From a virus, in IMG/VR virus record IMGVR_UViG_3300020192_000013, positions 1 through 55,245 of that record: a stretch of DNA of 55,245 nucleotides; one strand, written 5' to 3'. Under the pieces are notes generated by a model. That model was not told where the DNA came from and made no database searches. It worked only from the letters and a program-made list of their open reading frames with translations. The translations under genes and the position numbers were made by a program. Shown in pieces: positions 5,668 through 14,438 of the stretch (position 1 is the stretch's first letter; each line of letters begins with the position of its first letter).

Positions 5668-8312
5668 CTCGCGAACTGCCGCGCCGCCTTGTTGCCCGTG
5701 CCGAACGCGATTAGCCCCGCGACGGTGGCGATGTAGCAGTATGCCTGCTGCGACGTCGTCGCTACCGCCGCGACTCCGTATTCGAGGTTGAGCGTGCCGC
5801 CCGGCGTGGCGCCCGATATCGTGCCGATCGTGATCGTCCGCGTCGCGATGTTGACGGCCGTCACCGTGGCGGTGATCTCGCTCGGGCCGGAGGTGTTGTA
5901 TTGCCGCAGGATGACGCGGTCGCCGACGAGCCACGCCGACGCGGTCGCGTATCCGCCCGGCTGCACCGCCGCGAGCAGCACGTCGCGCGTCACGCCTGCC
6001 GACACGCTGGTCACGCGCGAACTCGGAGCGTAGCCGGCGATGCGCAACTGCGTCGCGAAGATGGTGAGCTCGACGCACGATTGCGAAGGCTTTACCTGCC
6101 GGCCGATGACGAAGCCCGAGACGGCAGAGATGCCGCGCCCGCCGTCCACGGCGTCCGGCAGTTGCGAGATGGTCACGCTGACCTGCGCGCCGATCGTCGC
6201 GTTGATGGCGTCGAGCGGGCACATGACAGTGATCGACGTGTACGCCGCGCCGAGAGAGCCGAGCCATCCTTGCGCGAGCGCGACGACGTCCGCCGTCGGC
6301 ATCGTGTAGTCGCCGAGGAACGCTTCGGAGCGCGGCTCTATCTTCATCACGAACGGGAGCGGCTGGCGAGACAACGCGGCCGAGTCGCGTACGTTGAACG
6401 AGTCGCCGATGTGCTTGCCAGTCAGCACGTCGAAGCCCGACTTGACCGCAATCGTGTTGACGAGTCCGAACGCCGACGGCTCGTATCCAGGGCGCTGTTT
6501 GCCGCTGAGATTCTTGCTCGCGTTGATCGCGTACGTACCCGTCTCGGTCGCCGCGCCGATGCGGAACTCGACAGCGGTCCAGGCGCCGGTCGTCGTGATG
6601 GACGGCACCATGCCGAGCAGCTTCAACTCCTCGGCGATCATCTTGCTCAGCGAGAAGTCTGACGACCCGCCGTAGAAGCGCTGGTCAACCCACGCGCGGC
6701 CGAGCGCGACGGCATCGACGTTGGCGGCCGTCGTGAAGTAGTCGATGTGATTCGTCGTGACCATCGGCGAACGGCCGAGCGGCGCTTCGTCGGGCGCCTC
6801 GAGCACAAGCGTGGCCATGAAGTCGCCAAAGTTCCCGGCACTGACGTAGGTGCGGGCGACCTGCACCGTCGGAGCGATGTCGCGCGTCCAGATGCGTTGC
6901 GAGGCACCGCTGCTGGACTGGGCGATCGTCGCTGCGCGCGTCGTCGAGTTCCACGCGGTCACTCGGTACACCATACCCCTACTGAACGCGCTGCCGGACC
7001 CGTCCGCCCACTCGATGTAGAGCGCATCGCCGACGCGCAAGGACGTAGTGCCGCCCATGTACAGCACGTCAGCACGACCAGAGCCGCCGCCGCTGCGCCC
7101 TGGAGTCCCGGTAAAGTAGCCGCCGACAAACCCACGCGGCACAGTGCCAGCGCCGACGATAGGGTACGTCGCCGGGATCTGATATGTGGTGTTCGCGGCA
7201 ACGGTGGTCACGGCTGCGCCGGTCGTTGTGTTGTAGTAAAAGTCACGCCCGCTGATCGTCGGGTCAAGCGGACCACCGCAAACTACGCTGAGCCACAGAT
7301 TCGACGCCGCGGTGGTGTAGAGCAGCCCCCACGCGCCGTCTACAGTGGGCACCGCGACGAGCCGCGGCGCTGCGCCTCCAGCCACGTTGAGCGCGTTGGC
7401 GCCCCATCCGGCGGTCGCCGTTGTAACCGCTGCGTTGAACGCGGCGCACCACGCGTCTTGCGTCTCGTAGAAGGCCGGCGGAAACGGGACCGTCGCGGTG
7501 TCAGTTGACGGCGCGCTGACGTTTGTGGTGTTGGTGAGCCGGGTAATGCGCAGCGTCGGCGCCGTCGTCGAGTTGTAGACGATGCCGCGCAGTTGCGCCG
7601 GGTCTTGGAGGTCAGTCGACATCGACTGGTCGAGGATGCTCGTGACGCTGCCGATCGGCAGATCCCACGACGTCAGCCCGCGGATGCGCGGCTCTCCGCA
7701 GATACCGCGCCACACGAGCGTCCCGTCGCCGGTCTCGCCGTCGCCGTATGCGTAGACCGCCGCGATCAGCCCCTTGATCGACGGCCGGCCGTTGAACGCG
7801 CCGACGTCCTCGGTCGTCACCTCGGGGCGCGAGAGGTTGAGTCCAGGATTGTAGATGTGCGACTGAGCGAGCGTCTGCCGGTATCCGCGCGTCACCGTCG
7901 GCGCGAAGGTACCGCCGCCGCTCGTGATGAGCATGCACTCTTGGCCGACGAAGAGGACATCGCCGTTCACCGTGTCCGTGCTGACGAGCGGTATCGCGAC
8001 GGCTGCCGCGTTGATCGACGACGACAGGTAGTTGACCTTCGTCGGCTGCCTCACGAACGAGTCGCCGGTGCGGTGCGCGCCGTCCTCGACGATCGACGCG
8101 GTGAAGCCGGTCCCGGAGAGTTTGCCGACGGCGGGGTCGAGGCGCTCGCCCCATTGGATGCTCTTGGCGTCGAGCCCGGCGACGCGGATGCGGCCGTCCG
8201 TGCTCGCGCCGACGAGCCGCGTGGAGCTCACCCACTCCACCGGATGTCCGAGGACCATCAGGCGGAACGCTGTCGCGCCACTGCCCGTCTCGACGACGCG
8301 AGCCCACGTCAC
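5664..8312 (-). CDS. Large tail protein, baseplate hub/tip candidate
   Basis: An 882-aa protein, the longest in the window, from a GTG start with GTGA overlap. N-terminal residues 1-70 carry a domain with an ATDGRIRVAGLDAKSIQWGERL-like segment, the middle is long, beta-rich and Thr/Ser/Gly-rich, and the C-terminal third (MIAEELKLLGMVPSITTTGAWTAVEFRIG and onward) resembles an adsorption or hub domain. Large size and position after the tape measure and one 286-aa tail protein fit a tail-tip hub. No specific family can be named by eye. Confidence 0.65.
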   Translation of the reverse strand: MTWARVVETGSGATAFRLMVLGHPVEWVSSTRLVGASTDGRIRVAGLDAKSIQWGERLDPAVGKLSGTGFTASIVEDGAHRTGDSFVRQPTKVNYLSSSINAAAVAIPLVSTDTVNGDVLFVGQECMLITSGGGTFAPTVTRGYRQTLAQSHIYNPGLNLSRPEVTTEDVGAFNGRPSIKGLIAAVYAYGDGETGDGTLVWRGICGEPRIRGLTSWDLPIGSVTSILDQSMSTDLQDPAQLRGIVYNSTTAPTLRITRLTNTTNVSAPSTDTATVPFPPAFYETQDAWCAAFNAAVTTATAGWGANALNVAGGAAPRLVAVPTVDGAWGLLYTTAASNLWLSVVCGGPLDPTISGRDFYYNTTTGAAVTTVAANTTYQIPATYPIVGAGTVPRGFVGGYFTGTPGRSGGGSGRADVLYMGGTTSLRVGDALYIEWADGSGSAFSRGMVYRVTAWNSTTRAATIAQSSSGASQRIWTRDIAPTVQVARTYVSAGNFGDFMATLVLEAPDEAPLGRSPMVTTNHIDYFTTAANVDAVALGRAWVDQRFYGGSSDFSLSKMIAEELKLLGMVPSITTTGAWTAVEFRIGAATETGTYAINASKNLSGKQRPGYEPSAFGLVNTIAVKSGFDVLTGKHIGDSFNVRDSAALSRQPLPFVMKIEPRSEAFLGDYTMPTADVVALAQGWLGSLGAAYTSITVMCPLDAINATIGAQVSVTISQLPDAVDGGRGISAVSGFVIGRQVKPSQSCVELTIFATQLRIAGYAPSSRVTSVSAGVTRDVLLAAVQPGGYATASAWLVGDRVILRQYNTSGPSEITATVTAVNIATRTITIGTISGATPGGTLNLEYGVAAVATTSQQAYCYIATVAGLIAFGTGNKAARQFAS

Positions 8313-9169
8313 AGCGCCACCGTCGCGTCGATGTATCGCGCCATGAACGGCAGCGTCCAGTGACCGTCAAAGTCGGGCGTGACGCGCTCCGGCTTCCACG
8401 ACGCGGTTTCCTCGCGCATCTTGTAGAGGTCGCCTTCGCCCTTCACCGACGCGACGCGGTCGATGAGCAGATACGGCAGCGTGGCGCGGGTGTGCTTGTA
8501 GAAGTCCTCCCACGACCACCAGACCTTGGTGCTGCTGCCGATGTCAGTGCGCCGCACGGGAGCGCCGCCGACAGCCGCCGCCGCGTTCCACGCCGCGTTC
8601 GTCGGGCCGGTCGGCGACTCCATCGGCTGCGACCAATCGCGGTACGTCGCGATCCTGTCGGGATACGTCGAGTAAGCGCTGCCGTCGTCGGCTTCCGCGT
8701 AATCGATATTGCCGGGCGCCTCGAAGGTGCCGGAGTCGCGCGACTGGCCGCCGATGACGCTGATGCACGTGTACTTCGGGCGCTTCGTCGAGAGGTAAAA
8801 AATCTGACCCGACAGGCTCGCCTCGAAGCCGAAGATGTCGCGCAGTTCGGCGCCGAGGAGCCCGTGCCAGGTGACGGAAAACGTCGACGCGCACGACAGT
8901 AGATATTGGTTGTTTGCCGGCGAATACGTCACGACGAGCCCGCCCGCGACCATCGCCACGACAGCAGCGCGCCACGACGCGAGCGCGACGCCGTCGACCG
9001 TCTGCGATGACGGCCGCGCGGTGTCGCCGTGTAGATACATGCCAGTCGTGAATCCCGCCGTGCCCGTCAGCGTGCCGCCGCCGAAGGTCGCACCGTTGAC
9101 GCCGGCCGTGACGGCGCCGAGGTTCATGCGGCCGAAGTCCCACGCGGCAGAGTAGAGGTCGCGCGGCAT
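8309..9169 (-). CDS. Tail protein following the tape measure (distal tail candidate)
   Basis: A 286-aa protein beginning MPRDLYSAAWDFGRMNLGAV. The start overlaps the end of the tape-measure gene (TGATG). It is beta-rich in the first half (GVNGATFGGGTLTGTAGFTTGMYLHGD) and ends in a region with aromatic and charged residues. In siphovirus-type gene order the gene right after the tape measure encodes the distal tail protein, which is the basis for the call. No motif confirms it. Confidence 0.6.
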   Translation of the reverse strand: MPRDLYSAAWDFGRMNLGAVTAGVNGATFGGGTLTGTAGFTTGMYLHGDTARPSSQTVDGVALASWRAAVVAMVAGGLVVTYSPANNQYLLSCASTFSVTWHGLLGAELRDIFGFEASLSGQIFYLSTKRPKYTCISVIGGQSRDSGTFEAPGNIDYAEADDGSAYSTYPDRIATYRDWSQPMESPTGPTNAAWNAAAAVGGAPVRRTDIGSSTKVWWSWEDFYKHTRATLPYLLIDRVASVKGEGDLYKMREETASWKPERVTPDFDGHWTLPFMARYIDATVAL

Positions 9170-10542
9170 CAGGCAGCCCTCCGAGACGTGGACGCGCCGA
9201 TGGCGTCAACAAGCATGTCGCCGAGTTGCTCGCGGTCGGCCGCGTAGACCAGCGCCGAGCTGCCCCAATTGATGTTGTAGACGTCGCCGCCGCGACCGCC
9301 ACCGGCGTCCGCTGACGATATCGGCCCTGCGCCCGCGCCCGATGTTGCCGGCGCGCTCGCGCCGCCACCGCCACCGCCCGCGGCTGCGCCAGCCTTGACG
9401 CCTGCGATCACGAACATCGCAGCAGCCGCTGTGTGTGCGATGCCCTGCGGGATGTTGAACGACGCATAGGAAGCGACGGCCTGCGCGGTCGACAGCGCGG
9501 CGCCGATGATCGACTCGATGATCGCGGCCTGCGCCTTGATCTTGACCTTCTCTTTCTCGCTCTTGCGCGAGCCTTCGAGAGACGCGTCGACCGCCGACGT
9601 AACGACGTTCATCGCGCCCATCGTCGCGGACTGGATGTCGGCGACGACTGACGCGGCCTTCTCGCGCGCCTCGACTTCGCGGTCGATCGCGCGTCGCACA
9701 CCTTCGACGCGGCGCTCTTCGTCGGCGATCGACTGGTCGACGATGCGCTGATTCTCGACTTCTCCGTCTTGCTTGATCAGGTCGAGTTTCGCCTGATGTG
9801 CGGCGGCGGCCTCTTCGGCGGCGAGTGCGGCCTCGGCCGCTTGCTCCGCTGCCTTGTTCGCCATGTCTTTGCTGGCGTCGTTTTCGGGCGCGCGAGCCCC
9901 GCCACCGCCGCCACCGCGACGACGACTTGGGTCACCGAGCCCGGCCTCTTCCGATAGCAGCGCGATCCGGCGAAGCGTCGCAGCGTTGCGCTCGGCGTCG
10001 GCTCTCGCGAGGTCCGCGCGGACCGTGTCGAGCGCCGCTTGCCGGTTGTCGTACGCCGACCCCGCGCGCTCTTCTGCGGTCTGCTCCTCGAGGGCTAGCC
10101 CGCGCTGCTGGTCGCGATACCGGGCGCTCGCCGCCGTGACAGTGTCCTGCGCTATGGCGGCGCGCTCGAGCGCTGCGGTGTGCGCGGACCACAGCGCCGT
10201 CGCCGCTGTCACTGCCGCCGACACGATGCCGATCGCGATGCCGACCGGGCCGAGCCCCGCGGTGGCGAGCGACTGGATTGACCCGAGCGCCTGGCCGACC
10301 ACGCCGACCGTCTGCCCGAGCCCGGAGTTCATCCGGCCGATCGTGCCGGCGACGAGCCCCACCGTGGAACCGAACTGCCCGACGCCGGCACCGGCCGTGC
10401 GCATCGCCGCGCCGGCCGAAGTCGCCGCCGCCGCCGCCGCCCTTGACGACGCGGCGTTGGCCGTGCTTGCGGCGGTGACCGCGTTGAACGCAGCGCTCGC
10501 GCCGTCGTCCTTGTAGACAATGCGTCCGACGACGTCGTTCAT
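9169..10542 (-). CDS. Tape measure protein (short)
   Basis: A 457-aa protein that starts ATGA-coupled to the chaperone gene. It is Ala-rich and mostly helical: an N-terminal region, an apolar stretch (about residues 85-115, LGPVGIAIGIVSAAVTAATALW), a charged coiled coil of Glu/Ala/Arg (about 150-290), then a second apolar segment (IIGAALSTAQAVASYASFNIPQGIAHTAAAAMFVIAGVKAG) and a Gly-rich linker. This layout and its place after the tail-chaperone pair are typical of tape measures. At about 1.5 angstrom per residue it would give a tail of only some 70 nm. Confidence 0.8.
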   Translation of the reverse strand: MNDVVGRIVYKDDGASAAFNAVTAASTANAASSRAAAAAATSAGAAMRTAGAGVGQFGSTVGLVAGTIGRMNSGLGQTVGVVGQALGSIQSLATAGLGPVGIAIGIVSAAVTAATALWSAHTAALERAAIAQDTVTAASARYRDQQRGLALEEQTAEERAGSAYDNRQAALDTVRADLARADAERNAATLRRIALLSEEAGLGDPSRRRGGGGGGARAPENDASKDMANKAAEQAAEAALAAEEAAAAHQAKLDLIKQDGEVENQRIVDQSIADEERRVEGVRRAIDREVEAREKAASVVADIQSATMGAMNVVTSAVDASLEGSRKSEKEKVKIKAQAAIIESIIGAALSTAQAVASYASFNIPQGIAHTAAAAMFVIAGVKAGAAAGGGGGGASAPATSGAGAGPISSADAGGGRGGDVYNINWGSSALVYAADREQLGDMLVDAIGASTSRRAA

Positions 10543-10837
10543 CTTGCGCCCTCTCTTACGATACGCGCCAGCCGCTCAGCTTCGACCTTTGCGCGCAGGT
10601 CCACGAGTTCAATGTGCGACTGAACCAATGAGATCATCTCGGCAGCCTCGACGACGACGGCAAGTTGGTCATCGACGTCCACCGCGCCGGCTAGCACGCG
10701 GCGGCGCAGCGTCATGGCCGCTTGGATGACAGGGTCTTCGTACGTGCGCCACGGACACGTCTGCGGCTCCGCGCTAGCGTCGATGCGGATGCGCGTACGC
10801 AGCCTCGGAATCTGCGCGCCGACGCCGGAGAGCGCTG
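10539..10837 (-). CDS. Tail assembly chaperone, downstream (T-like) part, probably expressed by -1 frameshift
   Basis: This is the part of the -1 frame beyond the stop of the gene at 10838-11509. The first in-frame ATG is not until 10715, yet the 120 bp between are open and protein-like (for example CPWRTYEDPVIQAAMTL), so a separate start is unlikely. The frame stays open upstream through the overlap with the first gene. A pair of overlapping frames between the tail tube and the tape measure is the classic G/GT chaperone arrangement. The C-terminal helix (VEAERLARIVREGAR) ends in an ATGA overlap with the tape measure. Confidence 0.6.
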
Positions 10838-11509
10838 CTACGTGGACAGGGCGCCGCTCTCCGCCGCCGCAGTCGCATCCCCAGGCGTCTCGGACGGCTC
10901 GAGCACCGTCGGGCTCGATGTTGGCGAAGTCAAGTCCGCGTCGGTGGTCGGCGTGCGTGACACTTCCGCCGCGAGGGTGCCCGCAAGGTACTGGAGTTGC
11001 TGCGCCAGAGCGTGCGTTGAGGTAAGCGGCAGCGGCGCAAAGGCCACGCCGAAAGGGCCGACGCGACTCCGGTTGTAGGCCACCGCGCCGATCTCGTAGA
11101 GCGTCTCGACGCCTACGCGCTCGGCCAGGTAGTCGAGCGCGACGTCGTCGAACGGCTGCCCGTGTGCCGGCGGGAAGACCGTCGTCGCATCGGTCGCGAG
11201 AGGCGGCGAGAGGTCGGCGCGGACAAGGGCGTACGCGAGCGCATGGAGCCATCGCGCCTCCGCCGTCGGCAGCGAGTCGCACTGCACGCGCTCGAAGGCG
11301 CGCAGTGGGCGCAGCGTGAACGTCGACGCGCGTTTGAGCGGTCGCACTTTGACGAGCGCCGGGTCGCGCGAGCCGTAGCCGGCGGGCTTGCCGAAGTGCG
11401 TGTCGTAGTCGCTGCGCGCGAGTCCGTAGCCCATGGCGACGACGTCGATCGCAGGGTCGAAACTGACGTAGCAGGTGAGTTGTTTGGCGGGGTCTTGTTC
11501 GTGATTCAT
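10838..11509 (-). CDS. Tail assembly chaperone, G-like
   Basis: A 223-aa protein (MNHEQDPAKQLTCYVSFDPAID) lying between the tail tube candidate and the tape measure. The first 190 residues are globular. The last 35 are low-complexity Thr/Ser/Pro/Glu/Ala (TSPTSSPTVLEPSETPGD) and run over the -1 frame that continues into the downstream chaperone part. It contains the in-phase heptamer C CCT TTC at 11051-11057. Gene order rather than sequence similarity supports the call. Confidence 0.6.
   Translation of the reverse strand: MNHEQDPAKQLTCYVSFDPAIDVVAMGYGLARSDYDTHFGKPAGYGSRDPALVKVRPLKRASTFTLRPLRAFERVQCDSLPTAEARWLHALAYALVRADLSPPLATDATTVFPPAHGQPFDDVALDYLAERVGVETLYEIGAVAYNRSRVGPFGVAFAPLPLTSTHALAQQLQYLAGTLAAEVSRTPTTDADLTSPTSSPTVLEPSETPGDATAAAESGALST
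11051..11057 (-). other. Candidate -1 slippery heptamer C CCT TTC in tail chaperone gene
   Basis: On the minus strand the heptamer reads C CCT TTC with CCT TTC as codons 152-153 of the G-like gene. A -1 slip would re-pair both tRNAs (CCC, TTT) and enter the frame of the downstream chaperone part. It lies some 70 codons before the G-like stop, further upstream than usual, and the -1 frame just after it looks poorly coding. Another slip site nearer the stop is possible. Confidence 0.35.
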
Positions 11510-11548
11510 TCGGTGCGCCTCCTCAAGCGCAGTCGATGTCGGCAGTTC

Positions 11549-12817
11549 TCAGAAGACGTGCATGCGCAGTGCGGAGCGGCCGAGGTCGGTCGCCACGGCG
11601 ATGCTCGAGTCGTTGCGGCCGGCCCACGAGACCGTCAGCCCGTAGAGGTCGGCGGCGTCGGTGCGCGTCGGCACCGCCGAGATCTGCGCTGTCGGCGCGG
11701 TGAGCAGCACGATACCGCTCGTGGTCATGCCGATCTGCTGATGGATGAGCAAGTCCGCACGCGCCGCGTCCTGCGTGAGCCAGTTCAGCGCGTCGTCGCC
11801 GTACGCCACAAACTGCCCCGAGACGGCGCGCGAGCGGCTGCGCTTCCACCCGATCAGGTTGCTCGACTGCAGCCCATCGGGCGACGTGATCGGAGTGACC
11901 GCAATGCCCGGCGTCCACGTGCTCGACTGGTGCGGAACGAGCGTGCGCGTCGTGCTGCCGACGACGCCGACGAGGAGCTCGGAGCCCATGTGGACGATCG
12001 GCGAGAATCCGGGAATCGACGCGGGCGCCGCAAGCGTCAGCGTCGACGTGCGCAGCCACGACGCGCCGGTGAGCGTGACCGGCAACTTGGCGATCGCGCC
12101 GGTCGTGATGTCGATCGCGAACGTGCCTTGCGAGCCGAGCACGACGTATTCATCGCCGGCCTCGACGCCCTCGGTGAGCCACTGGAGCGTCGTCAGGTTG
12201 GACGCGATGCCCTCGATGCAGTGGAACGTCGTCGGCCAAAACACCTGCGCCCCGGTGGCGGGCGCCGTGCTGTGCGCGATCTTCGGCACCACCGCCGAGG
12301 CCGTGAACGACAGAATCTCGCGCGCCTCGATGGTACCGTTCGGCATCACGACGGCGTAAGCGCCGCCAGCGAGCGCGAAGTTCGTCCCGTGGTTCGTCGT
12401 GATCGGAACGTTCGTTGCCGTCGGCGTGCCCGTCGTCAGCGTCAGCGCGTTCAGCGCCGTCGTGCCCTGATACACGCCGCCCATCAGCCGAGACAGCATC
12501 CGGTGTAGCCCCCACGTCGAGCTCGTCAGGAAACCCGGCGACGCGAGCCCGTTGCACGCGTTGCCGGTGCCGGCGAGGTACGCCGTGAATCCAAGCGTGC
12601 TCGACTTCTTGCCGAGCAACATCTTGCTGTCGGTGAACGCGTGGACGAACTGCTGCATCACCTCGGGCTCGAGATGGTCTTGCAGCCCGACGAACGTGCC
12701 GGTCCCCTCGACGATCGGGAGGTCGATGAAGTTCGCTTGGGTGCCCGATTCGGACACGCAAAACACGGCCTCGTTGGAGACGCGGAGTCGGCCAATCTTG
12801 CTGATCTCGGTTGCCAT
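11549..12817 (-). CDS. Major tail tube/sheath-type protein
   Basis: A 422-aa protein (MATEISKIGRLRVSNEAVFCVSESG) with AGGAG upstream of its ATG. It is beta-rich with many Thr, Gly, Ala and Val and no charged clusters, as expected for an abundant virion protein. It contains FVHAFTDSKMLLGKKSSTLGFTAYLAG near residue 60-90. It lies immediately upstream of the tail-chaperone pair and tape measure, the standard site of the major tail protein. Its length is above the usual 150-300 aa for a tube protein, so extra surface domains or another tail role are possible. Confidence 0.7.
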   Translation of the reverse strand: MATEISKIGRLRVSNEAVFCVSESGTQANFIDLPIVEGTGTFVGLQDHLEPEVMQQFVHAFTDSKMLLGKKSSTLGFTAYLAGTGNACNGLASPGFLTSSTWGLHRMLSRLMGGVYQGTTALNALTLTTGTPTATNVPITTNHGTNFALAGGAYAVVMPNGTIEAREILSFTASAVVPKIAHSTAPATGAQVFWPTTFHCIEGIASNLTTLQWLTEGVEAGDEYVVLGSQGTFAIDITTGAIAKLPVTLTGASWLRTSTLTLAAPASIPGFSPIVHMGSELLVGVVGSTTRTLVPHQSSTWTPGIAVTPITSPDGLQSSNLIGWKRSRSRAVSGQFVAYGDDALNWLTQDAARADLLIHQQIGMTTSGIVLLTAPTAQISAVPTRTDAADLYGLTVSWAGRNDSSIAVATDLGRSALRMHVF

Positions 12818-12827
12818 GCGCGAACTC

Positions 12828-13406
12828 CTACGTCGTCGACTCGGTCGTGACGACCGTGCCTGTAAAGACGTTCTGAATTTGGAAGAGACCGCCGCCGGCC
12901 GTCTGCCCCGACTGCGGCGCGTCGTCGCGTACGACAGACCACCCGGCGCCGGTCAGATAGCCGCCCACGATGCCGGTCGAGTCAACGGCTGTCTGCGACG
13001 GTGGAGTAACCGTGGCCGCGAGCTTGCCGGGCCAGATGAAAGCGACGGTGATTGCGTGCGCGACGGCATCGGCTCTCTCTTTCGGCGACGAGTAGGACTC
13101 GGCTCCGAGTGCCTGCGTGGTGAGCAAATACGTGAGCGTGATGGTCACGTCGATGCCGATGATGACCATCGGCCCCGGACCCATGATCGCGTCAGGCGAC
13201 GGTGGGTATGCGATGGCGATTAGCGCGAGCCCGTTCGTCAGTCCGCCCACCGCGTGAGCGAGGACTCGCCCCGATATCGTCTCGTCAGTGGCGCCCTCGG
13301 CGATGTCGCACGACAGCAGCCCGACGGGGATTGCGCGGACGCCGGTGATGTCGCCCTCGAGCACTTGCCGGATGCACTTGCGGATTGCGGAGGATTGCAG
13401 CGGCAT
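12828..13406 (-). CDS. Tail completion/terminator-type protein, unassigned
   Basis: A 192-aa protein starting MPLQSSAIRKCIRQVLEGDITGVRAIPVGLL. The ATG lies just before the stop of the next upstream gene (13408). The N-terminal helix followed by alternating strands (PMVIIGIDVTITLTYLLTTQALG) and a position directly before the tail tube gene match tail terminator or completion proteins of Mu-like and lambda-like phages. No diagnostic motif was recognised. Confidence 0.6.
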   Translation of the reverse strand: MPLQSSAIRKCIRQVLEGDITGVRAIPVGLLSCDIAEGATDETISGRVLAHAVGGLTNGLALIAIAYPPSPDAIMGPGPMVIIGIDVTITLTYLLTTQALGAESYSSPKERADAVAHAITVAFIWPGKLAATVTPPSQTAVDSTGIVGGYLTGAGWSVVRDDAPQSGQTAGGGLFQIQNVFTGTVVTTESTT

Positions 13407-13407
13407 G

Positions 13408-13728
13408 TCAGCGATTGGCGATCGTGATAGACACGCTGCGCTCGTAGATGCGGCCCGGCGCAACGTCGCCCGATGCGCGGCAGGTAACGAGATAACTCTC
13501 GCCCGCGCGGCCGTTCGCTAGCCAGATGGTCGCCGTGGAAATGTTGAACGTCGGCGCGTACGGAGCGCCGAGGGCCACGGCGTTGATAAGCGCGGTGCCG
13601 ATGGTCCCCGCCGCGCCTTGGAGCGAGATGGTCCACGTGGCGTCGGCCAGGTTCTCCGGCGGCGCGATGTCCTCAAATTTGATCGAGTAGTCGAGCACGT
13701 CCGCGGGGTCTTTGACTGGCCAGTACAT
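13408..13728 (-). CDS. Small beta-rich structural protein
   Basis: A 106-aa protein beginning MYWPVKDPADVLDYSIKFEDIAPPENLADATWTISL with AGGGGG upstream of its ATG. The order DxxLDYxxDFxxxLxxxxxxxW(T/S)I followed by an Ig-like beta pattern is common in small phage head-tail or tail-associated proteins. It overlaps the preceding 55-aa gene's end closely. Likely a head-tail joining or tail-surface protein; no firm family. Confidence 0.65.
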   Translation of the reverse strand: MYWPVKDPADVLDYSIKFEDIAPPENLADATWTISLQGAAGTIGTALINAVALGAPYAPTFNISTATIWLANGRAGESYLVTCRASGDVAPGRIYERSVSITIANR

Positions 13729-13729
13729 G

Positions 13730-13897
13730 CTACCCCCTAACCGTTCGCGACTGCGCCGCGGTGACGACTGCTCGAGATGCTGCCGGCGCCGTAGTCGCCC
13801 GCGACTGCGCGGCGGCTGATGCTGCGCGCGATTCGCCCGGCGACGACACTGCGCGCGACTGACGCTGCGTGCGCTGCGTGCGGGACGCATCGGGCAT
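13730..13897 (-). CDS. 55-aa low-complexity protein with QSRA repeats
   Basis: The frame reads from ATG at 13897 to TAG at 13730, with GGGGA 7 bases upstream of the start. The product (MPDASRTQRTQRQSRAVSSPG...) repeats QSR(A/T) four times and is otherwise Ala, Ser and Thr, so it is basic and probably disordered. It fills a 170-bp space between two structural genes and sits with normal spacing to both. It may be a scaffold-like or nucleic-acid-binding peptide, or a degenerating gene. Confidence 0.45.
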   Translation of the reverse strand: MPDASRTQRTQRQSRAVSSPGESRAASAAAQSRATTAPAASRAVVTAAQSRTVRG

Positions 13898-13907
13898 GCT
13901 CGTCCCC

Positions 13908-14438
13908 TTACGCCGTGCGGCCGGTCGTGATGTAGTTGCCGACGGCGCGCGCGAGGCGGTCGAACACGAGCGCGCTCGGTCCGATTTCGATCAGCGTGCC
14001 GGCGATGGTGAACGGCAAGAACGCGCGCGCCGGAATCTTCGTCGTCCACGGCGTGCCAGCGGGGCGCGTGCCGCTCTTGCGTTTCAACGTGCCGCTCTTC
14101 GTCGCGCCGAAGTTCTGCGCGCCGGCGTAGGGCACGGTGGTGCCGATGGTGAGATCCATCCGGCCGGCGGTGACGGAGTTGCCGTCACGCAGCGCGCCGG
14201 TGTCTTCGAGCGGCTTACTGCTGCCGCGCCGCCGCTTGTCGATCGTGCTCTGCGCCAATGGCTTCCACGGCGTGCCGTCCGGGCCGCGCGAGTTGCGGAA
14301 CGAATCGCGGATTAGCCGCAGTATCATCTCCGACTGCGCGCGCAGCACGGGGCCGAGATCCTTCGCACGCGCGGACATCTCGCGCAGCGCCTTCGCCGCG
14401 TCGTCGGGCGACTGGCCAGGCGCGAAGGTGATCGCCAT
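13908..14438 (-). CDS. Phage virion morphogenesis protein (Mu gpG-like head completion)
   Basis: A 176-aa protein with the signature of the virion morphogenesis family: an N-terminal helix, then ILRLIRDSFRNSRGPDGTPWKPLAQSTIDKRRRGSSKPLEDTGALRDGNSV, then YAGAQNFGA and PARAFLPFT. In Mu-type phages this protein completes heads or joins them to tails. Its start overlaps the preceding stop as TGATG. It follows the capsid genes and precedes the tail genes, as expected. Confidence 0.85.
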   Translation of the reverse strand: MAITFAPGQSPDDAAKALREMSARAKDLGPVLRAQSEMILRLIRDSFRNSRGPDGTPWKPLAQSTIDKRRRGSSKPLEDTGALRDGNSVTAGRMDLTIGTTVPYAGAQNFGATKSGTLKRKSGTRPAGTPWTTKIPARAFLPFTIAGTLIEIGPSALVFDRLARAVGNYITTGRTA

